Shown in pieces: positions 15,791-25,384 of a stretch of 64,000 bases of DNA. The notes beneath the pieces were generated by a model. The model was not told where the DNA came from and did not search any database. It worked only from the letters and a program-made list of their open reading frames with translations. How positions within the stretch are numbered: position 1 is the stretch's first letter; every line of letters starts with the position of its first letter. The position numbers and the translations under genes are program-made. Source of the DNA: Anaerolineales bacterium. Lineage in GTDB: Bacteria; Chloroflexota; Anaerolineae; 4572-78; J111. Where the stretch lies: assembly GCA_020634855.1 (NCBI GenBank), contig JACKAU010000004.1:496001-560000 (forward strand), read 5' to 3'.

Positions 15791-16996
15791 ATGATCCTCG
15801 TCATAAACTGCGGCAGTTCTACCATTAAGTATCAACTCTTCAGCCAGGATGTCGCAACCGTCACCGCTAAAGGCGCCGTGGCCAAAATCGGTGAACCGGG
15901 AGCCTACTTAGACCATCAATCCGGCGATCAAAAAATCACCCTCGAACAAGACATCCCCTCGCACAGCGCGGGGTTCGAACTGATAATCAACACGCTGCTG
16001 CACGCCGAGTACGGCGCGATCAGCCACATCAATGAGATCACCGCCGTCGGCCACCGGGCCGTCCACGGCGCCGATGTCTTTGTCGAATCGACCGTGATCG
16101 ACGATCACGTCATCGAAAACCTGGAAGCGTGCGTGCCGTTGGCTCCGCTGCATAACCCGGCCAACTTAACCGGCATCCGGCAAGCGCGCGCTCTGCTGCC
16201 CAATGTCCCTCACGTGGCCGTCTTCGACACCGCTTTTCACCAGACTATGCCGCCCCCAGCCTACACTTACGCCTTGCCCTACGAGTTGTGCCAGCAGCAC
16301 AAACTCCGGCGCTACGGCTTTCACGGCACGTCGTTTCGCTACGTCAGCCGCCGCACCGCCGAAGTACTCCACCGCCCGGTCGAGGAACTGAAATCGGTCA
16401 TTTGCCATCTTGGCAATGGGGTCTCCATAGCGGCGGTTGACGGCGGCAAATCGGTCGATACCAGCCTGGGCTTTGCCACCTTTTGCGGCGCGATGATGGG
16501 CACCCGTTCCGGCGATTTCGATCCCGGCCTGATCTTCCACCTGCACAATGAAGTTGGCATGAGCCTGGCCGACATCGAGCGGATGGTTTTCAAAGAGAGC
16601 GGGCTGCTAGGCATCTCCGGCCTGAGCAACGATATGCGCACTATCGAAACCCAAGCTGCCGCAGGGCATGCCCGCAGCCAACTGGCGCTCGATCTGTTTG
16701 CCTACATGATCAAAAAATATATCGGCGCGTATGCGGCGGCGATGGGTGGCCTTAACACCCTGGTCTTTACCGCCGGCATCGGTGAAAACAGCCCGGTGGT
16801 GCGACAAAAGGTGTGCGATGGATTGGCCTTTCTGGGGATCACGATAGATAATACCGCCAACACTCAAGCTGTTCGCGGCGCAGAACGGGTGATCAGCCCG
16901 CCTGATGCGCCGGTATCGGTGCTGGTCGTGCCCACCAACGAAGAAAAAATGATCGCGCTGGACACCGCCGAACTGGCGGCGTTACCGCAACATTGA
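15791..16996 (+). CDS. ackA: Acetate/propionate kinase
   Basis: 401 residues of the acetokinase family, converting acyl-phosphate and ADP to the acid and ATP. Signatures: MILVINCGSSTIKYQLF at the start (acetokinase motif 1), HRAVHGADVF, GFHGTSFRYVS (motif 2), ICHLGNGVSIAAV, and FTAGIGENSP near the C-terminus. In this locus it most likely does the PduW job, making ATP from propionyl-phosphate leaving the compartment; acetate and propionate preference cannot be read from sequence. The start ATG has AAGGAG 10 bases upstream. EutJ follows 10 bases later. Confidence 0.95.
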   Translation: MILVINCGSSTIKYQLFSQDVATVTAKGAVAKIGEPGAYLDHQSGDQKITLEQDIPSHSAGFELIINTLLHAEYGAISHINEITAVGHRAVHGADVFVESTVIDDHVIENLEACVPLAPLHNPANLTGIRQARALLPNVPHVAVFDTAFHQTMPPPAYTYALPYELCQQHKLRRYGFHGTSFRYVSRRTAEVLHRPVEELKSVICHLGNGVSIAAVDGGKSVDTSLGFATFCGAMMGTRSGDFDPGLIFHLHNEVGMSLADIERMVFKESGLLGISGLSNDMRTIETQAAAGHARSQLALDLFAYMIKKYIGAYAAAMGGLNTLVFTAGIGENSPVVRQKVCDGLAFLGITIDNTANTQAVRGAERVISPPDAPVSVLVVPTNEEKMIALDTAELAALPQH

Positions 16997-17006
16997 GAGG
17001 AAAGCT

Positions 17007-17822
17007 ATGAACCCCCAACTAGATCCCATTCTTCGCCAAGCCGAAGCCGTACTCAATACATCCGATCCCATCACCTACCGTGGTCCCGTCCATGTTGGTG
17101 TTGACCTGGGGACCGCCTACACGGTGCTGATCGTCCTCGATCAAGATTATCGCCCCTTGGCCGGCCGTTATCAATTTGCCCAGATCGTGCGCGATGGCCT
17201 GGTGGTCGATTTCATCGGCGCGATCCGGCTGTTGAGCCAGATGAAGGCTGAAGTGGAAACCCAACTGGGCTTTACCCTGGAGCAAGCCGCTACCTCGTAC
17301 CCGCCCGGCGTGGCGATGGCCGAAGTCAAAGCCACCCGCAATGTCTTGATTGGGGCCGGCCTGGAATGCAGCAACTTTCTAGACGAACCCTCGGCGGCCA
17401 ACAGCCTGCTGCAAATAGACAACGGCGCCGTGGTCGATGTGGGCGGGGGGACGACCGGCATCGCGATTATCGAAAACGGCGAAGTCGTCTACACCGCCGA
17501 CGAGGCCACCGGCGGCACGCAGTTCTCGCTGGTCATTGCCGGCGCGATGGGCATCTCCTTTGAGGAAGCCGAGGAACTCAAGAAAAAGCGCAATCAGCAG
17601 TCCAGATTGATCCCGCTGGTGCGCCCGGTGATGCAGAAAGTCGGCACGATTGTCGCCCGCCACGTGGCCGCCTATGATGTGGAGCGGATCTATTTAGTCG
17701 GCGGAACCAGTTCCATACCGGGCATCTGCGACGAGGTCGAAGCCATAACCGGCGTCAAAACCGTGGTCCCATCCAATCCGTTATTTGTGACCCCCATCGG
17801 CATTGCCATGCAGGATAAATAA
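17007..17822 (+). CDS. eutJ: EutJ-family actin/Hsp70-like protein
   Basis: 271 residues, the size of EutJ, a chaperone-like ATPase of ethanolamine microcompartment loci. It has HVGVDLGTAYTVLIVLD (phosphate 1), NGAVVDVGGGTTGIAIIE (phosphate 2) and IYLVGGTSSIPGICDEV (adenosine motif). Its function is unproven. It has been suggested to act in assembly, or in reactivation of ethanolamine ammonia-lyase, which here would overlap with PduGH. The ribosome site GAGAGGAAAG lies 4-7 bases before the ATG, and the gene forms an operon with ackA. It is the last recognisable BMC gene to the right. Confidence 0.9.
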   Translation: MNPQLDPILRQAEAVLNTSDPITYRGPVHVGVDLGTAYTVLIVLDQDYRPLAGRYQFAQIVRDGLVVDFIGAIRLLSQMKAEVETQLGFTLEQAATSYPPGVAMAEVKATRNVLIGAGLECSNFLDEPSAANSLLQIDNGAVVDVGGGTTGIAIIENGEVVYTADEATGGTQFSLVIAGAMGISFEEAEELKKKRNQQSRLIPLVRPVMQKVGTIVARHVAAYDVERIYLVGGTSSIPGICDEVEAITGVKTVVPSNPLFVTPIGIAMQDK

Positions 17823-17947
17823 ATGATATTGGGTGGCCGACTTACCAAATCCTTACAATTTCTCCATCACTCCTTCACAAGTCTCCCTTAAAATATGAAG
17901 CATTGACATCTATGGAACTGCCCAAAAATAACTTTGCGGTTTCCTGC

Positions 17948-17992
17948 GGAGATTAGAGATTGCAGATTAGAGCGCTTTAATCTCTAATCTCC
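17948..17992. repeat. Perfect inverted repeat with GGAGATTAGAGATT arms
   Basis: Arms of 14 bases (17948-17961 and 17979-17992) face each other across 17 bases. Similar GGAGATTAG-type hairpins recur at the end of the large sensor kinase gene (about 24565-24627) and at about 40087-40165, so this is another loosely conserved dispersed element. The surrounding gap (17823-18060) has nothing else recognisable. Confidence 0.6.
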
Positions 17993-18060
17993 AGTCTCCA
18001 GTCACCAAAAAGACAAAGTTGTTTCTGGACGAGTCCTATACATCTAATGAGGAGATTATT

Positions 18061-18978
18061 ATGAACGCGCCACAAAATTACTCACTATTTAATGAAAGTA
18101 GACTCGACCGCTTTTTACGATTGCTCGTCGGTCTGGTGCTGTTCCAGATCGGGTTTTTCTGGTTGGGAGGACTTTGGCAAGGGCTGGCCTACGTCCTCAG
18201 TGGGATTATGCTCTTAACCGCTTTTACCGGCATTTGTCCGCTTTATTTCGTGGCCGGTCTGTCTACCGCTCGTGGTGAAAATCGTCCCTTGAGCAAAGTA
18301 TGGCTCGGGGTGGGGCTGCTGCTGGTGGCCGTGGTTCTGATCGGCGGCGTCTATGCCAGCAACTTTTTCTCTCGGAAATTCTTCCTGGAGGATTTCAACC
18401 AGATGAACAATTTCTACAAACAGGCCCTTTTCCAAACCGGCCAGGGACACCGGGAAGAGGCTATTCAGAACTATGAGCAATTGCGGGTTGAATATGCCGC
18501 CTTTCAGCAAAAATATAGCGCCTACCAACCCTATGCCGTGCGGGGGGATGATCGTTTCGAGGCCGACTTGGAGCAGGTGGCCCAAACTATCGCGGGCGTG
18601 AACGAGGCAGTTCACGACGGTGATTTACAGCAAGCCCACGTCTCGCTGGAAGCCGTCCGGCCCGTCTTTCAAGATATCTTCAAACGCAATGGCTTCTCGA
18701 TGCTGGCCGTGGCTCTGGTCGATTTTCACGACGTGATGGAAGTCGCCCTGGGGGCGGCTGATGAGAAGGATGCGCAAGGGGTATTGACCGCCTACACCGC
18801 CGCCGATACCGCCCTGAAGGTGGTCGAGACCGAGGCTAACGATGCCGAAATTCAGACCATCCGGGCCAATCTGGAGTCGCTCCGTACCGCCGCCGCAGAC
18901 AACCAGACCGAGGCTCTGCCCGACCTGGCCAATCAATTGAAGACCAGTTTCGTTAAAGTCTATCTAATACGGGGCTAA
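18061..18978 (+). CDS. DUF2892-domain membrane protein with a long helical C-terminal region
   Basis: 305 residues, counting from ATG 18061 with GAGGAGATT 4-8 bases upstream. Residues about 1-75 match the DUF2892 (YgaP-like) inner-membrane domain: NESRLDRFLRLLVGLVLFQ, two membrane helices and the GICPLYFVAGLST end. A third hydrophobic segment (LGVGLLLVAVVLIGGVYAS) is followed by about 200 residues of predicted helical, Gln/Glu/Ala-rich sequence likely outside the membrane, with no recognised domain. The function is unknown. The gene stands alone. Confidence 0.75.
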   Translation: MNAPQNYSLFNESRLDRFLRLLVGLVLFQIGFFWLGGLWQGLAYVLSGIMLLTAFTGICPLYFVAGLSTARGENRPLSKVWLGVGLLLVAVVLIGGVYASNFFSRKFFLEDFNQMNNFYKQALFQTGQGHREEAIQNYEQLRVEYAAFQQKYSAYQPYAVRGDDRFEADLEQVAQTIAGVNEAVHDGDLQQAHVSLEAVRPVFQDIFKRNGFSMLAVALVDFHDVMEVALGAADEKDAQGVLTAYTAADTALKVVETEANDAEIQTIRANLESLRTAAADNQTEALPDLANQLKTSFVKVYLIRG

Positions 18979-19052
18979 CTTAAGGTTCAACAACCTGACC
19001 AATCTAAAACTAGATTTTGCTAGCGGATACTTTATGCGGTGTGAAGAAAAAC

Positions 19053-19152
19053 AGAACACGGATGACACGGATCGAGCGGATGTACACGGATTTTTAAGGA
19101 AGTTTACTTTAGAAATCTGTGTATATCCGCTTAATCCGTACGATCCGTGTTC
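19053..19152. repeat. 100-base inverted repeat rich in ACGGAT
   Basis: The left arm AGAACACGGAT...CGGATGTACACGGATT and the right arm AATCTGTGTATATCCG...GATCCGTGTTCT pair along nearly their full length with small interruptions. This is the only copy seen in the window. It occupies most of the non-coding stretch 18979-19271. Confidence 0.65.
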
Positions 19153-19271
19153 TATTTCTGCCTCGTGATAATGATTTATAATACTAACCCAAACCGCCGA
19201 GGTGATAAACGCCTCGGCGATTTGGCAATTATGGTATAATCAGGGAAAACCGACGCAAAAAGGTAATCCTC

Positions 19272-19808
19272 ATGCCAACATCTAAACAATCACAAGTCGA
19301 GGCAGCAATCCTCGTCCCCGTCTATCGCGGCGAGGACGGGGCGATACGGCTGGTGCTGGTTCGGCGCAGCCAAGGGGGGCATCACGGCGGGCAGTTAGCC
19401 TTTCCCGGCGGCAAGCGCGATCCGGGCGACCAATCGCTGTGGGAGACGGCCCTCCGAGAGACTTGGGAAGAAACCGGCCTGGCTCCGGAAAATGTGGAAT
19501 TTCTCGCTGCCTTGCCGGTGGTCCCTACTCTGACCACCGGCATTCAAATCCATCCGTTCTTGGGCCGCATTATCGCACCTCCCCAGTGGCGTCGGGACGA
19601 ACGCGAGATTGCCGAGATCATCGAAGTCCGACTCGACGACCTCGCCCGGCCTGAAGCCCACGGCGAGGAGATTAAACAGTTCCCCACCTGGCCCGCTCCC
19701 CAGCGCGTCCCTTTCTACCGGGTTGGCCCGCATCAATTATGGGGCGCTACCTACCGTATCTTTCATCCGCTGCTGACGCGCCTGCTGGCGGGCGAATGGG
19801 TGATATAA
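19272..19808 (+). CDS. Nudix hydrolase, CoA-pyrophosphatase (NudL) like
   Basis: 178 residues. The Nudix box is complete from about residue 47 (GGKRDPGD...ETALRETWEETGL), with the metal-binding REXWEE. The preceding RRSQGGHHGGQLAFPGG fits the extra UPF0035 motif (LLTKRS...H.GQVAFPGG) of coenzyme A pyrophosphatases, so CoA or its oxidised or acylated forms are the likely substrate. The start ATG is preceded by AAAAAGG. A TATAAT (19235-19240) is a possible -10. A monocistronic housekeeping enzyme. Confidence 0.85.
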   Translation: MPTSKQSQVEAAILVPVYRGEDGAIRLVLVRRSQGGHHGGQLAFPGGKRDPGDQSLWETALRETWEETGLAPENVEFLAALPVVPTLTTGIQIHPFLGRIIAPPQWRRDEREIAEIIEVRLDDLARPEAHGEEIKQFPTWPAPQRVPFYRVGPHQLWGATYRIFHPLLTRLLAGEWVI

Positions 19809-19956
19809 TCGTACGGCCTCTCCCCTCAGTACCTATTGCCTCTTTCTTATTTCCCCCTTTCCGACTATAATCCCCCTCATAAACGTAATTTATGAACTAC
19901 GACCTACACGCTACGTTTTATCCTCGCACCCCACCCCAGAGCCAAACAGATTAATC

Positions 19957-22900
19957 GTGAATGTGATAAAAACCGTCTTGCCTAAACCAAGCTGTGGCGT
20001 AAGTCGTCCGTCGATGGGCCGGTGGCTTGGCCTTACGCTGATCATACTGATACTGCTGGGGCTGGCCGGCCGACCGGTCGGGGCCTGGGCGCAAAGCGGC
20101 AATATTCGCTTTGACCGGATTTCGATTGAAGATGGGCTGTCTCAAAGCACCATCTATGCCATCCTGCAAGACCGGCAGGGCTTTATGTGGTTTGGCACTC
20201 AGGACGGCCTCAACAAATTCGACGGCTACCGCTTCACCGTTTACAAGAACGACCCCGATGACCCGACCACCATCGCCGACAATTTCATCCGAGCCATCTA
20301 TGAAGACCGCGACGGGACTTTGTGGATCGGCGCCAACGGCGGCTTGAGTCGATTTGACCCCGACACCGAAACCTTTACCCGCTTCCAGCACGACCCCGAT
20401 GATCCCCACTCGCTCAGCGACAACATTGTGCGGGCTATTTATGAAGATAAAGACGGGGTGATGTGGTTGGGCACCGGCGGCGGTGGCCTCAATAAGTTCG
20501 ATCCGGCTACGGGCGCATTTACCGCCTATCGCGCCGACATCAATCACGCCGGCAGCCTGAGCCACGACAATGTCTGGACGCTGTACGAAGATTCGGCCGG
20601 GGTACTGTGGGTTGGCACCGAAGGCGGGGGCCTCAATAAGTTTGACCGGGCCGGCGAAACCTTCACCGCCTATCAACACGATCCCAACAATCCGGCCAGC
20701 CTGAGCAACAACGATGTCAGCAGCATCATCGAAGACGCGGCCGGGAATTTATGGGTGGGCACGGCCGGCGGCGGCCTCGATAAGTTTGACCGGGCCGACG
20801 AAACCTTCACCGTCTACCACTTTGACGCCGAAGACCCGACCAGCTTGAGCGACGATAACGTCCGCTGCCTTTACCAAGATGACGCCGGCCGGTTGTGGGT
20901 CGGCACCCGGTCGGGCGGCCTCGACCGGTTCGATCCGGCCACCGAATCCTTCACCCGCTTTCTCAACGATCCCGCCAATCCGCACAGTTTAAGCGCCAAT
21001 CACGTCGTCACCATCTACGAGGATCGGGGCGGCGTGTTGTGGTTCGGCGCCAACGGCGGCGGCCTCAATAAGTTCAACCGGGCCAGAGAAGCCTTTGTCC
21101 ATTACACCAACACCCTGAACGATCCCAACCGCTTGAGCGACCAAATGGTCTGGTCGATTATCGAAGATCGGGCCGGCGCGCTGTGGATCGGCACCAGCAA
21201 CGGCCTGACCCGATTTGATCCGGTCAGCGGCACATCAACCCAATACCGCCACGATGACGCCGACCCGCACAGCCTCAGCAATGATTTTATCCCCGTGGTC
21301 TTGCAAAGCCACGATGGTACGATTTGGGTCGGCGCGGACGAGGGCGGCCTCAACCGCTTTGATCCCGCCACCGGCGGCTTCACCGCCTATCGCAACGATC
21401 CCAACGACCCCACCAGCTTGAGCGATGACGATGTCTGGTCGATGACCGAAGACCGGGCCGGGCAGCTATGGATCGGCACCTGGGGCGGCGGTCTCGATAA
21501 GTTCGACCCGGCCACCGAAACCTTCACCCGTTACACCCACGATCCCGCCGATCCCGCCAGCATCAGCGATAACATCATCCGCACGATTTTGGAAGATCAA
21601 ACGGGTATGCTATGGATAGGCACCAACGGCGGCGGCCTCGATAAGTTCGACCCGGCCACGAAGACATTCACCCACTACACCCACGATCCTGATGATCCCC
21701 AGAGTTTGAGCGATGATGTCGTCCGGACCCTGTTTGAAGATAGCAGCGGTATCCTGTGGATCGGCACCGACGGCGGCGGCCTCAACCGCTTCGACCGCGA
21801 GACTGAGACGTTTCGCGCCTACCGCGAGCAGGATGGCCTGCCCAACGACACCATCTACGGTATTCAAGAGGATGACGAAGGCTACCTGTGGTTGAGCACC
21901 AACAACGGTCTGGCCAAGTTCGATCCGGCCAGCGGGGCCGTTAAAAATTACAACACCAGCAACGGCCTGCAAAGCAATGAATTCAACCAGGGCGCTCACA
22001 CCCAAGGCCCGAACGGTGAGCTTTTCTTTGGCGGGATCAACGGTTTTAACGCCTTTATGCCCGACCAAATCACCGACAACCCCTACTTGCCGCCGGTTGT
22101 TTTGACCAGTTTCCAAATCTTCGACCGGGAGGTCAAGCTAGACCGGCCCATCTCAGAAATGACCGATCTGGATCTATCTTACCGTGACTCGGTCTTCTCG
22201 TTCGAGTTTGCCGCCCTGGATTACACCGCCCCGAAGCAAAACCGCTACGCCTACAAGCTGGAGGGGTTCGATAAAGATTGGATCGACGCCGGAACGCGCC
22301 ACTTTGCCACCTACACCAACCTGGACGGCGGCCATTACGTCTTCCGCGTCAAAGGCTCGAACAATGACGGCGTCTGGAACGAGACCGGGGCCGCGATCAA
22401 CATCAACATCACCCCGCCCCCCTGGAAAACCTGGTGGGCGTACAGCCTGTATGTCATCGCCGCCGGAGCGGTGGTGCTGGCCTATGTGCGCTACCGCACC
22501 GTGGCCCAGGACCGAGAAATGGAACGCCAGCGCAAAGAGCTGGAGCAAGAGCGGCTGGTGGCCGGCCAACTCCGCCGCATCGACCGGCTGAAAGACGAAT
22601 TCCTGGCCAACACCTCGCACGAGCTGCGGACGCCGCTCAACGGCATCATCGGGCTGGCCGAGTCGCTGGCTGAGGGCGTCGCCGGCCCCCTGCCGGATAA
22701 GGCCAACCACGATCTGACCATGATTGCTGCCAGCGGGCGGCGGCTGACCAACCTGGTCAACGACATCCTCGACTTCTCCAAGATGAAAAACCAGCAGCTC
22801 GATTTGCAGCTCAAACCGGTCGGCCTGCACGGCCTGACCGAGGTGGTGCTGGAACTGTGCCGGCCGCTGATCGGCAGCAAAGCGCTCAAACTCAGCAACA

Positions 22901-24600
22901 CCATCGGCAGCGATATTCCCTACGTCATCGCCGACGAAAACCGGGTGCAGCAAATTATGGTCAATCTGGTCGGCAACGCCATCAAATTCACCGAAACCGG
23001 CCAGATTACGGTCTCGGCCCAAACCGAGCCGGAGCCGTCCGGCGAACCGGAGTGGGTGGCCGTCACCGTAGCCGACACCGGCATCGGCATCCCGGCCGAG
23101 CAGCAGGATCGCATCTTCGAGTCGTTCGAGCAGGCCGATGGCTCCACCGCCCGCGAATTCGGCGGCACCGGCCTGGGCCTATCGATCACCCGCCGCTTAG
23201 TCGAGATGCACGGCGGCGCGATTACGGTTAACTCGACGGCCGGCCAGGGCGCGCGCTTTACCTTCACCTTGCCGATCTCTGCGGAGCAGCCGGTCATTTT
23301 CCCGGACCGAAGTCCGGTGGTGGCCCGCATCCTACCCGACCCCGAGCCGCCGCTGCCCACGCCCACTCGCGGCCCGGCTAAGCCCACCGGGGCGCGCCTC
23401 ACCACCGAGCCGGCCCATATCCTGGTGGTCGATGACGAAGCGGTCAACCAGCAAGTGCTGGCCAACTACCTGGCCCTGCACAACTGCACCATCACCCAGG
23501 CCATGAACGGCCCGGAAGCGCTCAGCCTGATCGAAAACGGGCTGATGCCCGACCTGGTTTTGCTCGATGTGATGATGCCCCGCATGTCCGGCTTTGACGT
23601 GGCCCGCCGGCTGCGCGAACGCTTTGCGCCTTACGAACTGCCGATTCTGATCCTGACCGCCAAAAACCGCGCCACCGATCTCGTCGCCGGCCTGGACGCC
23701 GGGGCTAACGACTATCTGGCCAAGCCGTTCGATAAGCAGGAACTGCTGGCTCGGGTCAACACGCTACTGGCGTTGAAAGAAGCGGTCAAAGCCCACGATC
23801 AACTGACGCTGATTGAACAAGAGTTAACCGTGGCCCGCCGCATCCAGCAGTCGATCCTGCCGGCCACGGTACCGCACCTGCCCCAGTTGGATATCCAGGT
23901 TCGCTACCGGCCGATGGCCAGCGTCGGCGGCGATTACTACGATTTCTTCGAGATCGATCAGCAGCGGCTCGGCATTTTAGTAGCCGATGTCTCCGGCCAC
24001 GGCGTGCCGGCCGCACTGGTGGCGGCGATGATCAAAATCGCCTTCTCGGTGCAAAAACCCAACGCCCGCAGCGCCAGCATCGTCTTGACCAGTATGAACC
24101 ACATCCTGGTCGATCGCATCAGCAAGCAATATCTCACCGCCGGTTACGTCTACATCAACCTGGCCACCCATAAACTGTTCCACGCCAACGCCGGTCACTG
24201 GCCGCTGTTAATATGGAAGAAACAGACCCAAACCCTGCACGAATACAAGCCTGACGGCTTAATTATGGGCTGGTTGGCCGAAGTCGATTACGGCTCGGTC
24301 GAGATCGATCTGGAGCCGGGCGACCGGGTTATCCTCTACACCGATGCCGTCATCGAAGCCCGAAATAAGGCCAACGAGCTATTTGGCGAAGCGCGCTTCC
24401 ACCAGTTGATCCAAACCGGACCCACCCTCACCGCCGCCGAACTGGCCGACACGATCCTCGATCACCTGCAATCTTGGTCGAAACTAGAAGAGGGACTTGA
24501 AGACGATTTGACTCTGATGGTGATCGATGTTTTAGATGATAAGCCGCCCATAGCCGAACGCTTGGAGATGAGATTAGGAGATGAGATGATACAAATCTAA
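19957..24600 (+). CDS. Two-propeller hybrid histidine kinase with C-terminal PP2C/SpoIIE phosphatase
   Basis: 1547 residues. After an N-terminal signal/anchor (hydrophobic core LGLTLIILILLGLAG) come 14 Reg_prop repeats of about 46-47 residues (LWIGTxGGGLxKFDPAT...DPxxPxSLSDxxV), enough for two seven-bladed propellers, then a Y_Y_Y domain (about 735-815) and a membrane helix (about 830-850). Inside the cell follow HisKA with His888 in ANTSHELRTPLN, HATPase (VADTGIGIP, GGTGLGLSI), a receiver with Asp1204 (LLDVMMP), and a PP2C phosphatase (VGGDYYDFFE, ADVSGHGVPAAL, LYTDAVIEA). The periplasmic part resembles Bacteroides polysaccharide sensors, but those end in AraC, not a phosphatase. The start is either GTG 19957 or ATG 20014. 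Confidence 0.93.
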   Translation: MNVIKTVLPKPSCGVSRPSMGRWLGLTLIILILLGLAGRPVGAWAQSGNIRFDRISIEDGLSQSTIYAILQDRQGFMWFGTQDGLNKFDGYRFTVYKNDPDDPTTIADNFIRAIYEDRDGTLWIGANGGLSRFDPDTETFTRFQHDPDDPHSLSDNIVRAIYEDKDGVMWLGTGGGGLNKFDPATGAFTAYRADINHAGSLSHDNVWTLYEDSAGVLWVGTEGGGLNKFDRAGETFTAYQHDPNNPASLSNNDVSSIIEDAAGNLWVGTAGGGLDKFDRADETFTVYHFDAEDPTSLSDDNVRCLYQDDAGRLWVGTRSGGLDRFDPATESFTRFLNDPANPHSLSANHVVTIYEDRGGVLWFGANGGGLNKFNRAREAFVHYTNTLNDPNRLSDQMVWSIIEDRAGALWIGTSNGLTRFDPVSGTSTQYRHDDADPHSLSNDFIPVVLQSHDGTIWVGADEGGLNRFDPATGGFTAYRNDPNDPTSLSDDDVWSMTEDRAGQLWIGTWGGGLDKFDPATETFTRYTHDPADPASISDNIIRTILEDQTGMLWIGTNGGGLDKFDPATKTFTHYTHDPDDPQSLSDDVVRTLFEDSSGILWIGTDGGGLNRFDRETETFRAYREQDGLPNDTIYGIQEDDEGYLWLSTNNGLAKFDPASGAVKNYNTSNGLQSNEFNQGAHTQGPNGELFFGGINGFNAFMPDQITDNPYLPPVVLTSFQIFDREVKLDRPISEMTDLDLSYRDSVFSFEFAALDYTAPKQNRYAYKLEGFDKDWIDAGTRHFATYTNLDGGHYVFRVKGSNNDGVWNETGAAININITPPPWKTWWAYSLYVIAAGAVVLAYVRYRTVAQDREMERQRKELEQERLVAGQLRRIDRLKDEFLANTSHELRTPLNGIIGLAESLAEGVAGPLPDKANHDLTMIAASGRRLTNLVNDILDFSKMKNQQLDLQLKPVGLHGLTEVVLELCRPLIGSKALKLSNTIGSDIPYVIADENRVQQIMVNLVGNAIKFTETGQITVSAQTEPEPSGEPEWVAVTVADTGIGIPAEQQDRIFESFEQADGSTAREFGGTGLGLSITRRLVEMHGGAITVNSTAGQGARFTFTLPISAEQPVIFPDRSPVVARILPDPEPPLPTPTRGPAKPTGARLTTEPAHILVVDDEAVNQQVLANYLALHNCTITQAMNGPEALSLIENGLMPDLVLLDVMMPRMSGFDVARRLRERFAPYELPILILTAKNRATDLVAGLDAGANDYLAKPFDKQELLARVNTLLALKEAVKAHDQLTLIEQELTVARRIQQSILPATVPHLPQLDIQVRYRPMASVGGDYYDFFEIDQQRLGILVADVSGHGVPAALVAAMIKIAFSVQKPNARSASIVLTSMNHILVDRISKQYLTAGYVYINLATHKLFHANAGHWPLLIWKKQTQTLHEYKPDGLIMGWLAEVDYGSVEIDLEPGDRVILYTDAVIEARNKANELFGEARFHQLIQTGPTLTAAELADTILDHLQSWSKLEEGLEDDLTLMVIDVLDDKPPIAERLEMRLGDEMIQI

Positions 24601-24627
24601 TCTCCCTATCTCCTAATCTCCATCTCT
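24565..24627. repeat. GAGATTAG-type inverted repeat overlapping the kinase gene's 3' end
   Basis: GAGATGAGATTAGGAGATGAG in the last codons pairs with CTATCTCCTAATCTCCATCTC after the stop. The last about 10 residues of the protein are therefore repeat-encoded. It may also act as a transcription end structure. Confidence 0.5.
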
Positions 24628-24669
24628 CGTAAAGTTATTTCAGACGACCCTAAAATTTGGAGTAATCCC

Positions 24670-25307
24670 TTGACCAAAACCATCCTCTGCTACGGCGACT
24701 CAAACACCTGGGGCTACGACCCCGTCACCCAAGACCGGTTCGACCGCCATACCCGTTGGGCCGGCGTCCTGCGCGATGGGCTGGGCGACAACTACTGGAT
24801 CATCGAAGAGGGCCTTAACGGCCGCACCACCGTCTGGGACGACCCCATCGAAGGCTACAAAAACGGCCACACCTACCTCATCCCCTGCCTGGAGACCCAC
24901 CGGCCAATCGATCTGGTGGTGCTGATGCTCGGCACCAACGACCTAAAAATGCGCTTTTCAGTTCCCGCCTGCGATGTCGCCAACGGGGCCGGAGTGCTGG
25001 TCGATGCCATCCACAAGAGCGCCGCCGGCCCCAATGGCCAAGCCCCCAGGTCTTGCTGCTGGCCCCACCGGTCATCGTCCGCCTGACCGAGTTCCGCGAG
25101 ATGTTCGAGGGCGCCGAAGCCAAATCGAAACAGTTCAGCCGCCACTTTCGGCGCGTCGCCCAGGAGTACGGCTGCCACTTCTTGGACGCAGCCCAAGTCA
25201 TCCGCTCGAGCCGGCTGGATGGTATTCATTTTGAGGCGGCGGAGCATCGCAAGTTAGGGGAAGCCGTGGCGGCGCAGGTGCGGAAGATTGTGGCGGATTC
25301 CGCTTGA
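24670..25307 (+). pseudogene. SGNH/GDSL-type esterase, interrupted by a one-base frameshift
   Basis: Reading from TTG 24670 (GGAG 7 bases upstream), the first frame gives ILCYGDSNTWGYDP (block I with the catalytic Ser in GDSN), EEGLNGRTTVWDDP and VLMLGTNDLKMRF (block III GxND). After the C-run at 25043-25047 the same protein continues in another frame with LLLAPPVIVRLTEF and RLDGIHFEAAEHRKLGEAV (block V DxxH). Adding one C to the run restores a single frame of about 212 residues, typical of arylesterase/acyl-CoA-thioesterase-like SGNH enzymes. Either the gene is newly broken or one C is missing from the assembly. Confidence 0.8.
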
Positions 25308-25315
25308 ACCGCTCC

Positions 25316-25370
25316 GGAGCGACAAAGCTTGCTTTGTCATTAAGCGGGACAAAGTAAACTTTGTCGCTCC
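25316..25370. repeat. Dispersed hairpin repeat, family 2, copy B
   Basis: GGAGCGACAAAGCTTGCTTT... faces ...GACAAAGTAAACTTTGTCGCTCC (55 bases), starting 9 bases after the SGNH gene end. It is followed by a short T-run, so it may serve as a terminator. Confidence 0.75.
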
Positions 25371-25384
25371 ATGTTTTTGGCCGG

